A stretch of DNA of 64,000 nt from Ditylenchus dipsaci. Taxonomy: Eukaryota; Nematoda; Chromadorea; Rhabditida; Anguinidae. The stretch spans positions 310,001-374,000 of the forward strand of contig SADC01001319.1 of assembly GCA_004194705.1 (NCBI GenBank). Direction: 5' to 3'. The notes under the pieces were generated by a model. That model did no database searches, had not been told where the DNA came from, and saw nothing but the letters and a program-made list of their open reading frames with translations. Positions 12,205-23,147 of this stretch are shown in pieces. Position 1 is the stretch's first letter. Each line of letters opens with the position of its first letter. Position numbers and translations under genes: made by a program.

Positions 12205-13691
12205 TCTTTTGGTGTCCAAAAAGTTCGCGGCGGACTTTTAAAGCCTTATATTTTATCAATGATGTGATCATATTTCTTTTCTTTTAATACAATTTTGTAG
12301 CCCTGCATATCCTCTTACGAATGGCATAATACACTTAGCTTGATTGATTCGGATAAGTCACTATTTGGCTAATTTTGAGAAGTTTACCAGCGTTTTCATG
12401 ACTTTCAACTATCAAATTTTTCACTAAAGATCAAACTTCGAGACAACACTGTAACGCCATCTTGTAGCGCAACTCAAGAGCTATAAAACCCATGTTACAG
12501 AATGATTTTTTGAATTCTAAGTGTTGAGATATGGCCTTTTTGGAAAATTAAATTTCCTTAAAAAATGACAAAATCCGAAAAATTGGAAAAACTTGGATCT
12601 TTGTTATTTAAAAAGGAAATCGATTTTTTCCAAAAGACCATATCTCAACACTTAGATTGCAAAGGATCATTCTCTAAGATGTGTTTTGTATCTCTTGAGT
12701 TGCGCTACAATATGTTGATAAGATGTTTCGGCGCTACCGGAGTATACCCCCCCCCAAATGGAATTTTTTTAAAGTGTTTCCAAACACCCTATATCGACTC
12801 AAAATCGCCTCAGAAGCTTGAAAAAGGCATTATTTTTGTGTTCTTGTCAAAAAAAATTGAGTTTTGGGACCACACAAATATACCTATTTTGACCATTTTT
12901 GAAGGGATTTAGGGCCATATTAGGGTGGGAAAGGACCAAAAAAGGCCAATTTAGTGTGAAAAGGAAGATGTTGAACATAGTTTTGTTGACTGGGGCCTAC
13001 CGCATAAATAAACTCTGGTATGCATATATTTTTATGCATCCAGAGTCACTTTCGAGTGATTTGCGTCTAAGGTATGTGGGTGTGCGCATCTCAACCCCAA
13101 GCAACCAAGCCCCCTGCGCACCCTTCGGGGGCGCAGGGGGCTTGGTTGGTTAGAGATGCGCGCACTCACTTACCTTAGACATAATTCCGAGAAGACTCTT
13201 GAACAAAAATGCATTTAGAGACTATTTTTGCCCAGGTCCAGTGACCAAAATATGCCAAAACAGGCAAATGGTCAAAATTTCAAAATGTCCAAAACTCAAT
13301 TTTTATTAACCAGAACTCAAAAAAAATGTCTTTTTTGAACTCCCGAGGCAATTTTGGGTCGATATAGGGTGTTTAAAAACACTTTAAAAAAAATTCATTT
13401 GGGGAGGGGGGGGGTATACTCCGGTAGGGTCAATGTTTCTATGACGCTTGAAATTTATTGTAGCTTTTGACCAGGAAAAATGATGAAAATGCTGGTAAAC
13501 TTCTCAAAATGACCTGATAAGTATTTGGAGCCAAATGGTGACTTATCCAAAATAATAAAGCTAAAAGCAATATGTCATTTGAAAGAAGAGATGCAGGGCT
13601 ACAAAATAGTATTAGAAGAAAAGAAATATGGTTTTAACATTGATAAAATATAAGGCTTTGAAAATCCGCCGGGAAGTTTTTGGACACCAGT
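12205..13691. mobile_element. 1.5-kb palindromic element (GGTGTCCAAAAA ends)
   Basis: GGTGTCCAAAAAGTTCGCGG at the left is matched by TTTTTGGACACC at the right. The arms remain alignable for about 400 bases (GTAGCCCTGCAT against ATGCAGGGCTAC; ACTTATCC against GGATAAGT). The inner part is another foldback centred near 13120 (GCCCCCTGCGC / GCGCAGGGGGC) holding the shared CTCTGGTATGCAT module. The terminal bases resemble mariner-type ends. Apparent ORFs inside are not supported as genes. Confidence 0.6.
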
Positions 13692-14131
13692 TAGTGCTCG
13701 CAAATCAATAAAAACTAGATAAAATAGCATTTTTGATATAAAAAATGACCACATTGTACTTCACTTGGCCAGATTAAATTTATTTCAAAATGTCGTACTA
13801 CGTATTTTGGATTAAGCTTTGAAATTGGCCTAAGGTAACATTGACGAAAAATAAAGTTTTCTCCAAAAACCACACAAAGTGGAGCGACCAAAACCTCATC
13901 CTTGGTCAAAGTTGCCGTAATGTATTTAATAGAAGCCTTCTCTCTAATAGAGCTCTTCCCCCTATTCTACCTTATAATTGACAACTTTTTACGAATTTTA
14001 AGGGGTTGAAAAACATAAGACTTAGGCCTGTATTAGAACATTTACGATCAATTCTTCGATTCGATCAAATTCATTCAAATGTTACTTATATGAGTGTATG
14101 TTAAACTAAAGCTCAATTTTATATTTAAAGC

Positions 14132-14140
14132 TTTTTTCAG
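14132..14140 (+). promoter_or_regulatory. Probable spliced-leader trans-splice acceptor
   Basis: TTTTTTCAG lies two bases before the ATG at 14143. With no upstream exon apparent, this is the arrangement expected for an SL acceptor in nematodes. Inferred from sequence context only. Confidence 0.45.
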
Positions 14141-14694
14141 AAATGGGTATAAAGCAAGTGCAATTCATACATTTTTTCTTATTGCTTATTTGCTTCATTG
14201 AAGCTTCTAATTCTCGTCGTAGTGATGATACTGTGCTAAAGAAGGCGATTTCTAATGCTTCCTTTATAAAAAGTGCTCTTTTAAAAGAAGAATCAGAAAT
14301 GCATGCCTCGGATAAATTTAGTTCAAATAAGGATGATAAGATAGTTCAAATAAACGAGGAGCTGAAGAAAGCAGCTAAACATCTTAGAGAATTTTTTCCC
14401 GGCACAAAATTAAAAATTGAAGAATCAGATGAAACCGACACTTATGTGCTTCCAGACTACGAGGTGCCTCAAGGAGCAACATGGAGTGAAGCGAAAGATA
14501 AAGTCACTAAGTTGATTAAGCTCGCTCAATCATTTCAAGACAATGTGAGTGTGGATAAGGAAAAGCTCAACATCAAATGGGACCAATTGCAACTTCATGA
14601 TAACAAAGGTTGCTTTTCGCATTGCTATTCAGTTTTTGAAATTATAAAGATTTCACTGTGCAAATTTTTTACCTTTGAAACATTTTTAACGTTA

Positions 14695-14925
14695 CAGTCA
14701 AGTCTCGATTTTAAGAGCACTTCTTCAAGTTCCAACACTTTTTCACGTCAATTTTTCAAGAGTTTTGCCAAATGTCATTCGCCAGTTTGGTCCAAAATAC
14801 TGCAAGGGTTCGGATTTTGAAAGTCGTTTTTTCAAAATCTTCCAATTTTGCCATTAAGATCCTCGGGTCTCGACTTTACGGCACCTCTTCTCGAAGACGG
14901 ATGCCGGAAAATCAAGACTTGGCTG
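14695..14925. mobile_element. Pogo/Tigger-like MITE (CAGTCGAGTCTCG class) in intron
   Basis: Left end CAGTCAAGTCTCGATTTTAA, right end AAAATCAAGACTTGGCTG, TA on both sides (14693-14694, 14926-14927). Internal units resemble gagcACttCTTCaag in both orientations. It lies in intron 1 of the helical-repeat gene. Confidence 0.7.
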
Positions 14926-14974
14926 TATAAATTGTTTTCAACCCTAGGACTACCGGCAAAAAAACTCGCATCTT

Positions 14975-15352
14975 ATACCGCTGGGGTCCATATGGACCCC
15001 AAGGCCTTCAAAGGTTGTTAATAGGCATCGCGTAAAAATTTTTAACAACAGCTTTGTGCTATCTTGCAGCGCAGCTAGAAAGCTACAAGACGTATTTCAC
15101 AGAAAACTTTCAAAAAATCTGAGTGTTGAGATATGGATTTTTGAAAAAAATCAATTTCTTTAAAAAATGACCAAAATCCGAAAAAAATTGAAGAAACTTG
15201 GATTTTGGTCATTTTTTAAAGAAATTGATTTTTTTCAAAATCCATATCTCAAGGATCAAGATAGCACTAAGCTGTTGTCACAATTGTTTACGCTATGTCT
15301 ATTAACAACCTTTGAAGGCCTTGGTGTTCATATGGATCCCAGCGGTATAAGG
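14975..15352. mobile_element. Palindromic element in helical-repeat gene intron 1
   Basis: ATACCGCTGGGGTCCATATGG at the left pairs with CATATGGATCCCAGCGGTAT at the right, and the arms run through GAGATATGGATTTT / AAAATCCATATCTC to a near-perfect centre near 15180. The arm segment TGTTGAGATATGG is shared with 12525-12660 and 45530-45545. Confidence 0.65.
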
Positions 15353-18300
15353 TGCTACTTTTTTTGTGGTAAAAATGCAAATGAAAATGCAGCCTCAAAA
15401 TGAGCAAGAATCTTACTCCCAGGCCTAGCACAGCACTGGCACACACAATCATTGTAGAAAATGGTTGAGTGCTTGCATTTCTACGTGCTAACTTTTCGTC
15501 GCTCAGAAACTGATCAGAGTAAGTAATGTAGGAAAAAATCGCTACAATTACAATGCAGATAAGTCCAGCACCAATCGAGGCAAACATAATTTCTAAAAAC
15601 AAGAAAAAAAAGCAATTAACTTTTACACCGCAGACAGACGGCTTTTCGACATAGCCAAACATAGTGAAAAAAAGCTATCTTGCGGCCGTCTTTCAGCAGT
15701 CAACTGGATGGAGGGTTTACTTTTTTAAAATTTAAAAATTCCAAACAAATTTTAAAAATTGTTCATGTGGTTGCTATCGTTCCTATTTTATAAACAGCAT
15801 GTGTTCGTATTTGTTTGGTTGTAAAAAATGCACACATAAAAATGCAAAATGTAAAAAATTCTAAGAGCTACTTTTTGAGCAATGCTTCAGTAAAGTTACA
15901 CCAAAAAAATGACTAAGACATCAAAAGAAAGGTTAAAATGTAGCTAACGACAAAACAAGCAAAGTCAGAAAAAATCAACTCGCTAGCTTATTCGAAACAC
16001 AAAAAATTGTTCTCTCAAAGTCGCTCTGGGGTCCATATGGACCCCACGGTAATCCTAAGGTTAACATTGGACTGAAATGTTTTCATTCTCAGCCGTTTTT
16101 AGCAATTTATTTTATGTGAGTCCCATAAATTAAGAAAATTTTTTCTTCACAATAGGGTATTGAACATTTTAAAAGCAGAAAAATCAAAATGATTTCTGAC
16201 TTCTGGTTACTTTTAGAATGCATTTAATATCTCATTTCGAAATTTTTTTAGAATGAAGGGTCCTCAGAATGTGAATATTTCTGTCGAATCTTAAAAAAAA
16301 TTAAAATTCTTTTGAAAATAGTTAAGAACAAAGGTCGGTTCAAACAACAACCGGCTGTAACCCCATACCGTTACACTTCATAAAAAGTTAATTAAGCTAT
16401 TCGCAAACTGTTCGCTAAACAGACAAACAAAACTGAAGAAGTTCAAAAAGCAATAGCTGTGCTCAAACAAATCTTGAATACGGCTAAAACAGTCTACCAA
16501 CAACAAATTGCTTCGGTAAATCAAAAGCCGAACAATCACCAGTATCACTATAATCGAGTAGATTATAATCAAGAAGACCTTAAAAACAGTGTGTTGCCTT
16601 CCCTTAAATATGTGGAACAGCAACTACAAGAAAAGTTAACTCAACTAAACAGCTTTCAACTTAATTTTGGAAGTGATACTAGTAAGACCTATACCAAAGC
16701 TCATCACAAATATTTTCAAACTTTGGACGAGAATTTTGATGGAAAATTGACTTTTGACAAGAACAACCTTCAAACTGATGATGTCAAAGTCAAAATTGAT
16801 GATGTGATATCACTTGCAGATGCTCTTCAACAGCACATAAACATATATGGAAGTCATTTGGACATTAATTGGAGTCAACTAGAAGGCCATTCCCAGGCTC
16901 AAATGCAGCTTAGAAAGTTGTTTAATCAGAGCAAGGGAGCCAATTAGAAAAAGCTTTGGAAATAGTCAAAGCATTGTACCACAAAGCCTTTACTATTTAT
17001 GAAGAAGTGGACGAGTACGCTGAAAAATACAAAAACCTTTATACGAATGAAGCCAGAAGCTGGCAATATATTCTTGACTACAATCTGCCCAAACTAGCTA
17101 CTTCCGAAAATAACTTGAAACAAAAATTAATAGATTTGATCGACTTCCAACTGATCCGCGGCTCTAGTCACTCCACTAACCGATTTTTTGATCATTATGG
17201 TCATTTAGAAGTTGACCACCCCAAACATGTGCATCTTAATAGTAGTAATGCTAAAGAAGCCATGGGCACATTGACAACCACTATATTGTCTTTTATGGCC
17301 GCAGTTTCAACCACTCATGACACCTTTAAAGTAGACTGGGATAGGTTGGAAGAACACACTGAAGGAGAAATGGCAGTAAGAAAACTTTTTGGAGCTTATA
17401 AACACAGCGAAACCAAAGATTTGGACAAAGCTATTCAAATAGCTGCAGAGCTGTACAAGGAAGCCAAAGCAATGTATGAAAAGGGTCAAGCACAAATGCA
17501 AAAGCACAAAAATTCATACATTAATGAAGCAAGGGCATGGCAGTATATAAAAGATTACAGCATGCCTACACTGCTGAATGTAGAAGCTCAGTTAAGACAC
17601 AGGCTGGAGCAGTTGATAGTCTTTAAAGAATCCACCAAAGATGTGTATACTAGTGAGAAAATGAATGAGCACTATGGAGATCACGAACAAATAGACAATA
17701 GTCTAGAAGACTTGACTATTCAAGACAATTTAAAAGAAAAAATAGACCTGTTCCGTGATGCTATTAACACGTTTGTTAAAAATGTTACTATTCAGGGAAA
17801 TCATTTGACTATCAATTATGATCAGTTTGAAGAACATGACCCAGCAGACATTGAAGTGAGGAAGTGGTTTGCTCAAAAAGTTGGTGGTGAAAAGGCTTTA
17901 GATAAGGCTATTCGCATCGCTTCTAACAAATATAAAAAAGCTAAGAGGGTTTACGAAAAATATGAGCCGACAGCACAGAAACAGTCTAGCGTCTACGATA
18001 ATAATTATGGCAAATGGCTTCAAATTCTACAGAATACGTTACCTACGCTTTATAGGGCTGAAAAGAATTTGAGATTAAAATTAAAGGAACTGGTTGCATT
18101 CAAAGATACCAATCAGGAGTATTCAAGTGATCATATGCATGAACACTATGGCGACCATGATGTAGACACTAGTTTGGAAAATGAAACTAATCCAAAACAC
18201 TTAAGTGAAAAATTAAATTTTTTTAATAAAGCAATAGCGAAATTTTTGGAAGCTGTTAATATACAAAATAATCATCTTGTGGTTCAATGGGATGCTTTCG

Positions 18301-18583
18301 AAGAGCACGATACGGCAAGTGAGACTGTGGGGAAATGGTTTGCACAACAATCCGCTACCAGAAATACAATTGATAAGGTAAGCTGGATTCAGCATAATAT
18401 GTTTAGGTACTTTAAATACTTAGCTTTTCAAATTGTCCAAAAGCCCAGTTTTGATTTTTCAAATTTAAAAACCTAACTTGAAAGATCATCGCCGTTGATG
18501 AGAATTGCAATTTCAAATTTTTGAATTGTCACAGGGGCAGCCGAAAATGCGAAAAATGTTTTTTTCGGATTATTCACAGGTTA

Positions 18584-18699
18584 CAGTCGAAAATCGATAT
18601 TGTACGCACACAATATAGTGTACAAGTCGATTATTAACCTGGGTATAGTGTACGCCTGTATCCGGTCCCCAGGGTGTTTACTACATCGAGTTTTGACTG
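18584..18699. mobile_element. Pogo/Tigger-like MITE (CAGTCGA class), 116 bp
   Basis: CAGTCGAAAATCGATATTG at the left and CATCGAGTTTTGACTG at the right, TA flanks (18582-18583, 18700-18701). Contains TATAGTGTACGC-type words. It lies in the intron before the last exon of the helical-repeat gene. Confidence 0.65.
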
Positions 18700-19740
18700 T
18701 ATAGCTCAATGAAAGTCGGCTAAGTCGTCCGATCTGGCAATGTCAAGCAACGCTAAGCTTGCATTTTGAACAAATTTTAACCGCGAACAAAAAATAATTT
18801 GACAAAGATTTTCGAGATAAAAAAGCTGTCCCCGCAAATTCAAAAGCTAAAAATTGCCATTCTTTAAACAATTTCAATAGTTGATAAAAAATATTTAGGC
18901 GATCAACATAGCGAAAATGAACTACAAAAAATCAAAAAAGCTTTACGAAAAAATTGATCCCAAAGCGAAGACCAATAGCTATGATTATAGTTGGGAAAAG
19001 TTTCTGAACAAATGTTAAAACTTCTAAGAAACGAAAAGGAGTTGAGAGCACTACTCAAAAAGCTGATTGCTTTTGAAAAATTACACAAAAATAGTGAAGA
19101 AAATAGCGGAGAACAGGCTGATCACAGTCACTATACTAGTTGGCACGGTGTTGCTCAGCAGCTGAATGACACTTACATTCAGAATTTGACAGATGTGAAC
19201 CAAGTTAAACAAAATCTAGGAAATCTAATGGCTGATTTGAGGGCCTTCTCAAGTGCGGTTGAAGTGCAACCTGGCACCCATCCAGAAGTGCATTTGAACA
19301 CACAAAATGCAAAGTCTCTTTTTGAAAAGTATTCTCAATCTAGTAGTGCTGTTAACCAGGCATTCGATGTTGGCCTTCACTTGTACAATCAAGCCAAATT
19401 GGTCTACGAAAAATTGAGTGCGCAAGTTGAATTCTACAAATCATCTTATTCACAACAAGCAAGGATTTGGCAAGAAATGACATATTCTAACCTTCCATTA
19501 TTGTTGCAAGAAGAAAAGGGGTTAAGACACAAACTGAAGCTGATTCAGCGCGTCAAATATGCACATAATCACCATAAACAAAAAGAAGACGCTCTGAAAG
19601 CTGTTGATGAACTCAGCCAAATATTTCACGCAATCCAAGCCTTCATGTCTAGCATCAAAAATGAAGGAGGTCAAATTAAAATTGACAATATTAGTTTGAA
19701 AAAAGGAGATTTTAACAATATTTTTGAAAATAATCACTTA

Positions 19741-19991
19741 CCGTATTTCCTCTAATAACTCACCCTGCTCTAATAACTCACCCCCCTCAACTTTGAGGGC
19801 CTATATCTCAGCTCGGAACAAATATTTTGCAAAGCTGTTTACTGCGTTTTCTTAATTCCCATGAGCTCTACCGATTGCAGTTTTTAAATTTAATATTTTC
19901 ATCCAAAAATCTCGAGATCGACCTCAAATTTTTCCAATTTTCAGCGATCCAAAAAATAACTCACCCGGGTGAGTTATTAAAGGAAATACGG
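19741..19991. mobile_element. Pogo-like MITE in coding sequence, word ACTCACC, with a paralogous empty site
   Basis: Left end CCGTATTTCCTCTAATAACT then CACC units; right end GGTGAGTTATTAAAGG then AAATACGG. TA at 19739-19740 and 19992-19993. The paralogous copy at 3155-3165 reads straight through (CATTTATTAGAC), giving the pre-insertion site and confirming a TA duplication. It introduces stops into the helical-repeat reading frame, and the nearest GT/AG pair would not restore frame. Confidence 0.88.
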
Positions 19992-21079
19992 TATTAGACA
20001 GCCAATCGACACAAAAAGAGCTTGCTAGTAATACTGTCGAAGCTTCCAAAGATTTAGCAAATCAAGCAGCTCATATTGTTAAAAAATACAAAAGTTTGGA
20101 GGGTCTACACTCCAGCTCCCACCAAGAAATAAATGATTGGATTAAAAAGTTGGAAGGTGATGAGCTAAAAGAATTAAAAAACAAACAGACAGAGCTAACT
20201 GAATTGTTAGTAAAGTCTTCAAACAAAAGCAAAATAGTGGAAGAGGCCAGCAGCCAAGAAGAAGATTCTGGAGAAAAAAATTACGGAATAAGAGGAGTAA
20301 TCAAACAAGTCACTACCGAAATTGATGATGATGAGACCTATTTGAACACAGCGCACGGAAACAATAACGCTAGTCTGGAAAAAGCTATTGAAGATGGCGA
20401 GCAATTGATTCGCATGGCTAAGTATTTGTACAGAACATACAATAAATTCGCTTTGCGAAAAAGAAATCAGCAGATAAAGAACCTTATAAATAAACTAAGA
20501 TATGAGAATGTTCCTAAACTCAAAGCTAAGCTAAAATCACTGAAGGCTCCAAAAAAAAGTCAAATTATAAAGCAAAAAAGCAGTCAAGTTCAGAGTCATT
20601 CAGTAGAAAACATCGAGGATGGCAAACACGATCATGGTCACTCCTCTTCTTCTGTTGACCCTAAAGTGAATGAAACTAGTGTAGCAGCAGAGTTCCTGCA
20701 CTTGACAAACCTAGTGGGTGGTTTTATGAAGCGCGTTTCCATCAAAGGCAATAGACTAAGTCTTAAACATGGACATTTGCAAAATGCTGCCATCAAAAAA
20801 GATTTGACAGATATGTTCGGCCAGAATGGGAGTGAACAATCCAATGCAGACAAAGCCATTCAAGCAGGCAATCAAATTTACCAGAAAATCATGGATTTGA
20901 GTGAGAAATGTAATAAGTCAGCAAAGGAGTATGGCAATGGATGGTGGAAAACTAAATTTATGGAATTTATAACAAAGCTCCGTGAATACGCCGCATCAGT
21001 TATTGCTAAAATTAAGAAACTTCAAGACTACAAAACTATGTATCAACAATCGAATAATGGGAAACTCAAGGTGGATTAG

Positions 21080-23147
21080 GATCGGAAAATTCAAAAGTTT
21101 CTATAAACGTAAATTTTTTAAATTTTTTATCATTGAAAGAATGCTGTATTTTTGAACACAGCGTCAAAAATTTTAAATGCTTCAAGTATCTTCGTAAAGT
21201 TTTTTGTGCTTATGTTGTAGTTGACCTTTTTGTCTCAATAAAAACCTATCTCTATTTAAAAAATAATATTTATCACAGTAAAAACGTTTGTTATCCAGTT
21301 CAAATACTCAAGAGTCATTACCAGAACAAACTCGAGACGTAGGGATTTAATTCACACCACTATCACTGTATATAAGAAAAGCATTTGTTGATACGCGGAA
21401 TAATAGACAAACTATGTGATCCTGCTGACTCTGGAGGCTGAGGCGCTAGAGCTGAGCTGAGGTCTGACTGACAGACTTAGTTGGCACTGTCTTCCTTCGT
21501 CATCTTCTTCATCGCTGGATTCTCTATAACAGGATTGGAGAAACTCGAGATTACTGGACTGGAGAATGCTGGCGCTGATGACCGAGCCAAAAACTGATTT
21601 AAGATACTTATTAGACACCTTGGGCCGAACTGGCAAAGATTTCCCTGTGGAAACAATTTGACAAACTGGAGTAATCCATGAAATTGATAGCTCACGGGAG
21701 AAACGATCTTACGAGAGCTTCCCACGGAAATTTACGACTTCATGTGAGCAACTCGTGAGGAAGATGTTTACTCACTGGACTTACGGTATAACACTGGCGA
21801 TATTCGGGTCGTACAATAATTTTGCATCGGCAACATAAAGCAAATCGACATAAAACAAAAACTACATTTAGAATATAATTTTAACGCTGACTCTATTTGC
21901 TTTAAACACCCTTGCTTTAATATGTCATTGCGAGACTAAAAGCATGTAAATATCTGGGTAATTTATATATTTTTATAGTTATTTTCAGGCTCGTTCTGGA
22001 GTGCAGGAATTAAGGCTGAGCAATCCTTACACCTATCACACCAGCCACTAAGTTTGACCTCGAGCAGGCAAACAAGCAAAAGGCCTGACTTTTGCATTAA
22101 TACTTACATTTGCAACATCTACTGGATGTCACAAATATACCCGATAGATTTTTAAACGGCTTTTTTAAGATGATTCTTGCACCCAAAATTGATCAGTTAA
22201 AGTGATAAAAAGGCCTATCAACAGCCTAAAATGACCTCACATGTGTTTGTAGCCAAATAATGGCTTTTCTAAAATATTCTAATGAAACTTTATATACCAT
22301 TCGGAAGAGGAAGGAAAGAGCTACAAAATGATATCATTGAAATAATTTTTGGGTTCAAGAATCATCTTAAAAAAGCCGTTAAAAAATCCGTCGGGTATTT
22401 TTGGGACACCCGGTATTGCCACCAACTACTGAACCTAACGATTCTTAAAACTTTCAGTGTCACTGGTTTCGTCACAACCTACTTTAACTGCTGCTTTTTT
22501 TAAATAAGTCACACGTCGAAAAAATTAATTAATCAGTCATATTATAAATATGACCAGTTATATTCTTCGAAAAATAAATCTGAATTCTCTTTGGATGTTC
22601 AATAAAAGTTTTTTTTGACATTTATCAGCCATTTGTAAAGTTAATTAATTCAAGTTAAACAGCGGCAGTGCTCCTTGGGGAAAATTATTTTTTAGTGTAT
22701 CATGTTTAACTTTATTTCAAAAGCAATTTAATCAACAAAAAAAACTAAATGCTTACGCTTTAGAGCTTCTCTAGTAGACTTTTTGTGATACCAAATTTTC
22801 ATAATTACTGTCCATTAAATTTAGTAGCCATTGAACAAATAGTTAATAAACATTTTATATAAAGCATCTAGTCTGATATTGGTTTTATATGCTTACGTAT
22901 CTGCACTGACGGCCAACTTTCCTGATAAAAATTTCTAAGAAACTATAAAAAAGATTTTTTCATGTTTCCAGACTCTAAGTTGCCACATGTAGCTCCCACT
23001 GTAAAGTATTAGAATTTATTAGCCATTCTTATAGTGTCTCTTTCATAGTAATTGGTTATAGCAGGTGTTAAGCCACTTTAATCCTTTTTAAATAACTTTT
23101 AGTGCACTTTTCAACTGTTCCCTTTTTTAGATTTTAGTAATTTATAA
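21080..23147. other. Intergenic between helical-repeat gene and Srt receptor
   Basis: No supported gene. 21400-21760 is relatively GC-rich and minus-strand frames there are open for about 80 codons but show no recognisable domain. 22117-22414 is a separate palindromic MITE. The remainder is AT-rich with nothing recognised. Confidence 0.5.
22117..22414. mobile_element. Palindromic MITE
   Basis: ATACCCGATAGATTTTTAAA at the left pairs with TTAAAAAATCCGTCGGGTAT at the right, followed by paired TTAAGATGATTCTTG / CAAGAATCATCTTAA. About 298 bp, AT-rich, non-coding. Confidence 0.6.

Larger units (their letters stand above)
14143..21079 (+). pseudogene. Large secreted helical-repeat protein gene, interrupted by two frameshifts and a transposon
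   Basis: Not a family I recognise. Exon 1 is 14143-14608, with a signal-peptide-like start (hydrophobic FIHFFLLLICFIEAS). It splices in phase across a 1.8-kb intron to 16397-18377 (donor GTAAGC), then to 18899-21079. The protein would exceed 1,400 aa and is built of about 150-aa units predicted to be helical. Each unit has an NEARxWQYI-DYxLPxL segment, then L-x-KL-x-LI-x-F, and ends in W-x-x-LEEH then VRKLF or VRKWF. One-base deletions occur near 16936-16943 (unit 2/3 boundary) and near 18985 (GGGAAAA; the sister copy keeps frame), and a 251-bp element sits in coding sequence at 19741. An AATAAA occurs about 160 bases after the stop. The signal peptide and repeats suggest an extracellular or structural role, but I do not assign a function. 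Either a decayed gene or a real one with assembly errors plus a transposon allele. Confidence 0.7.

Noticed and set aside
12565..13153. Two plus-strand frames of 80-115 codons
   Set aside because: They lie in the arms of the 12205-13691 palindrome, and mirrored equivalents exist on the other strand; no domain is visible.
17307..17507. Hydrophobic minus-strand frames over the helical-repeat gene
   Set aside because: They are antisense shadows of Lys/Glu-rich codons in the real exons; similar shadows are at 2940-3155 and 19522-19737.
19741..19997. The MITE acting as a clean new intron in the helical-repeat gene
   Set aside because: The nearest GT (19743) and AG (19996-19997) would join out of frame and reach a stop soon after; no other pair was obvious.
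21477..21725. Minus-strand frame of about 80 codons in a GC-richer patch
   Set aside because: No domain, no supporting splice structure, and overlapping open frames on the same strand; insufficient to call a gene.
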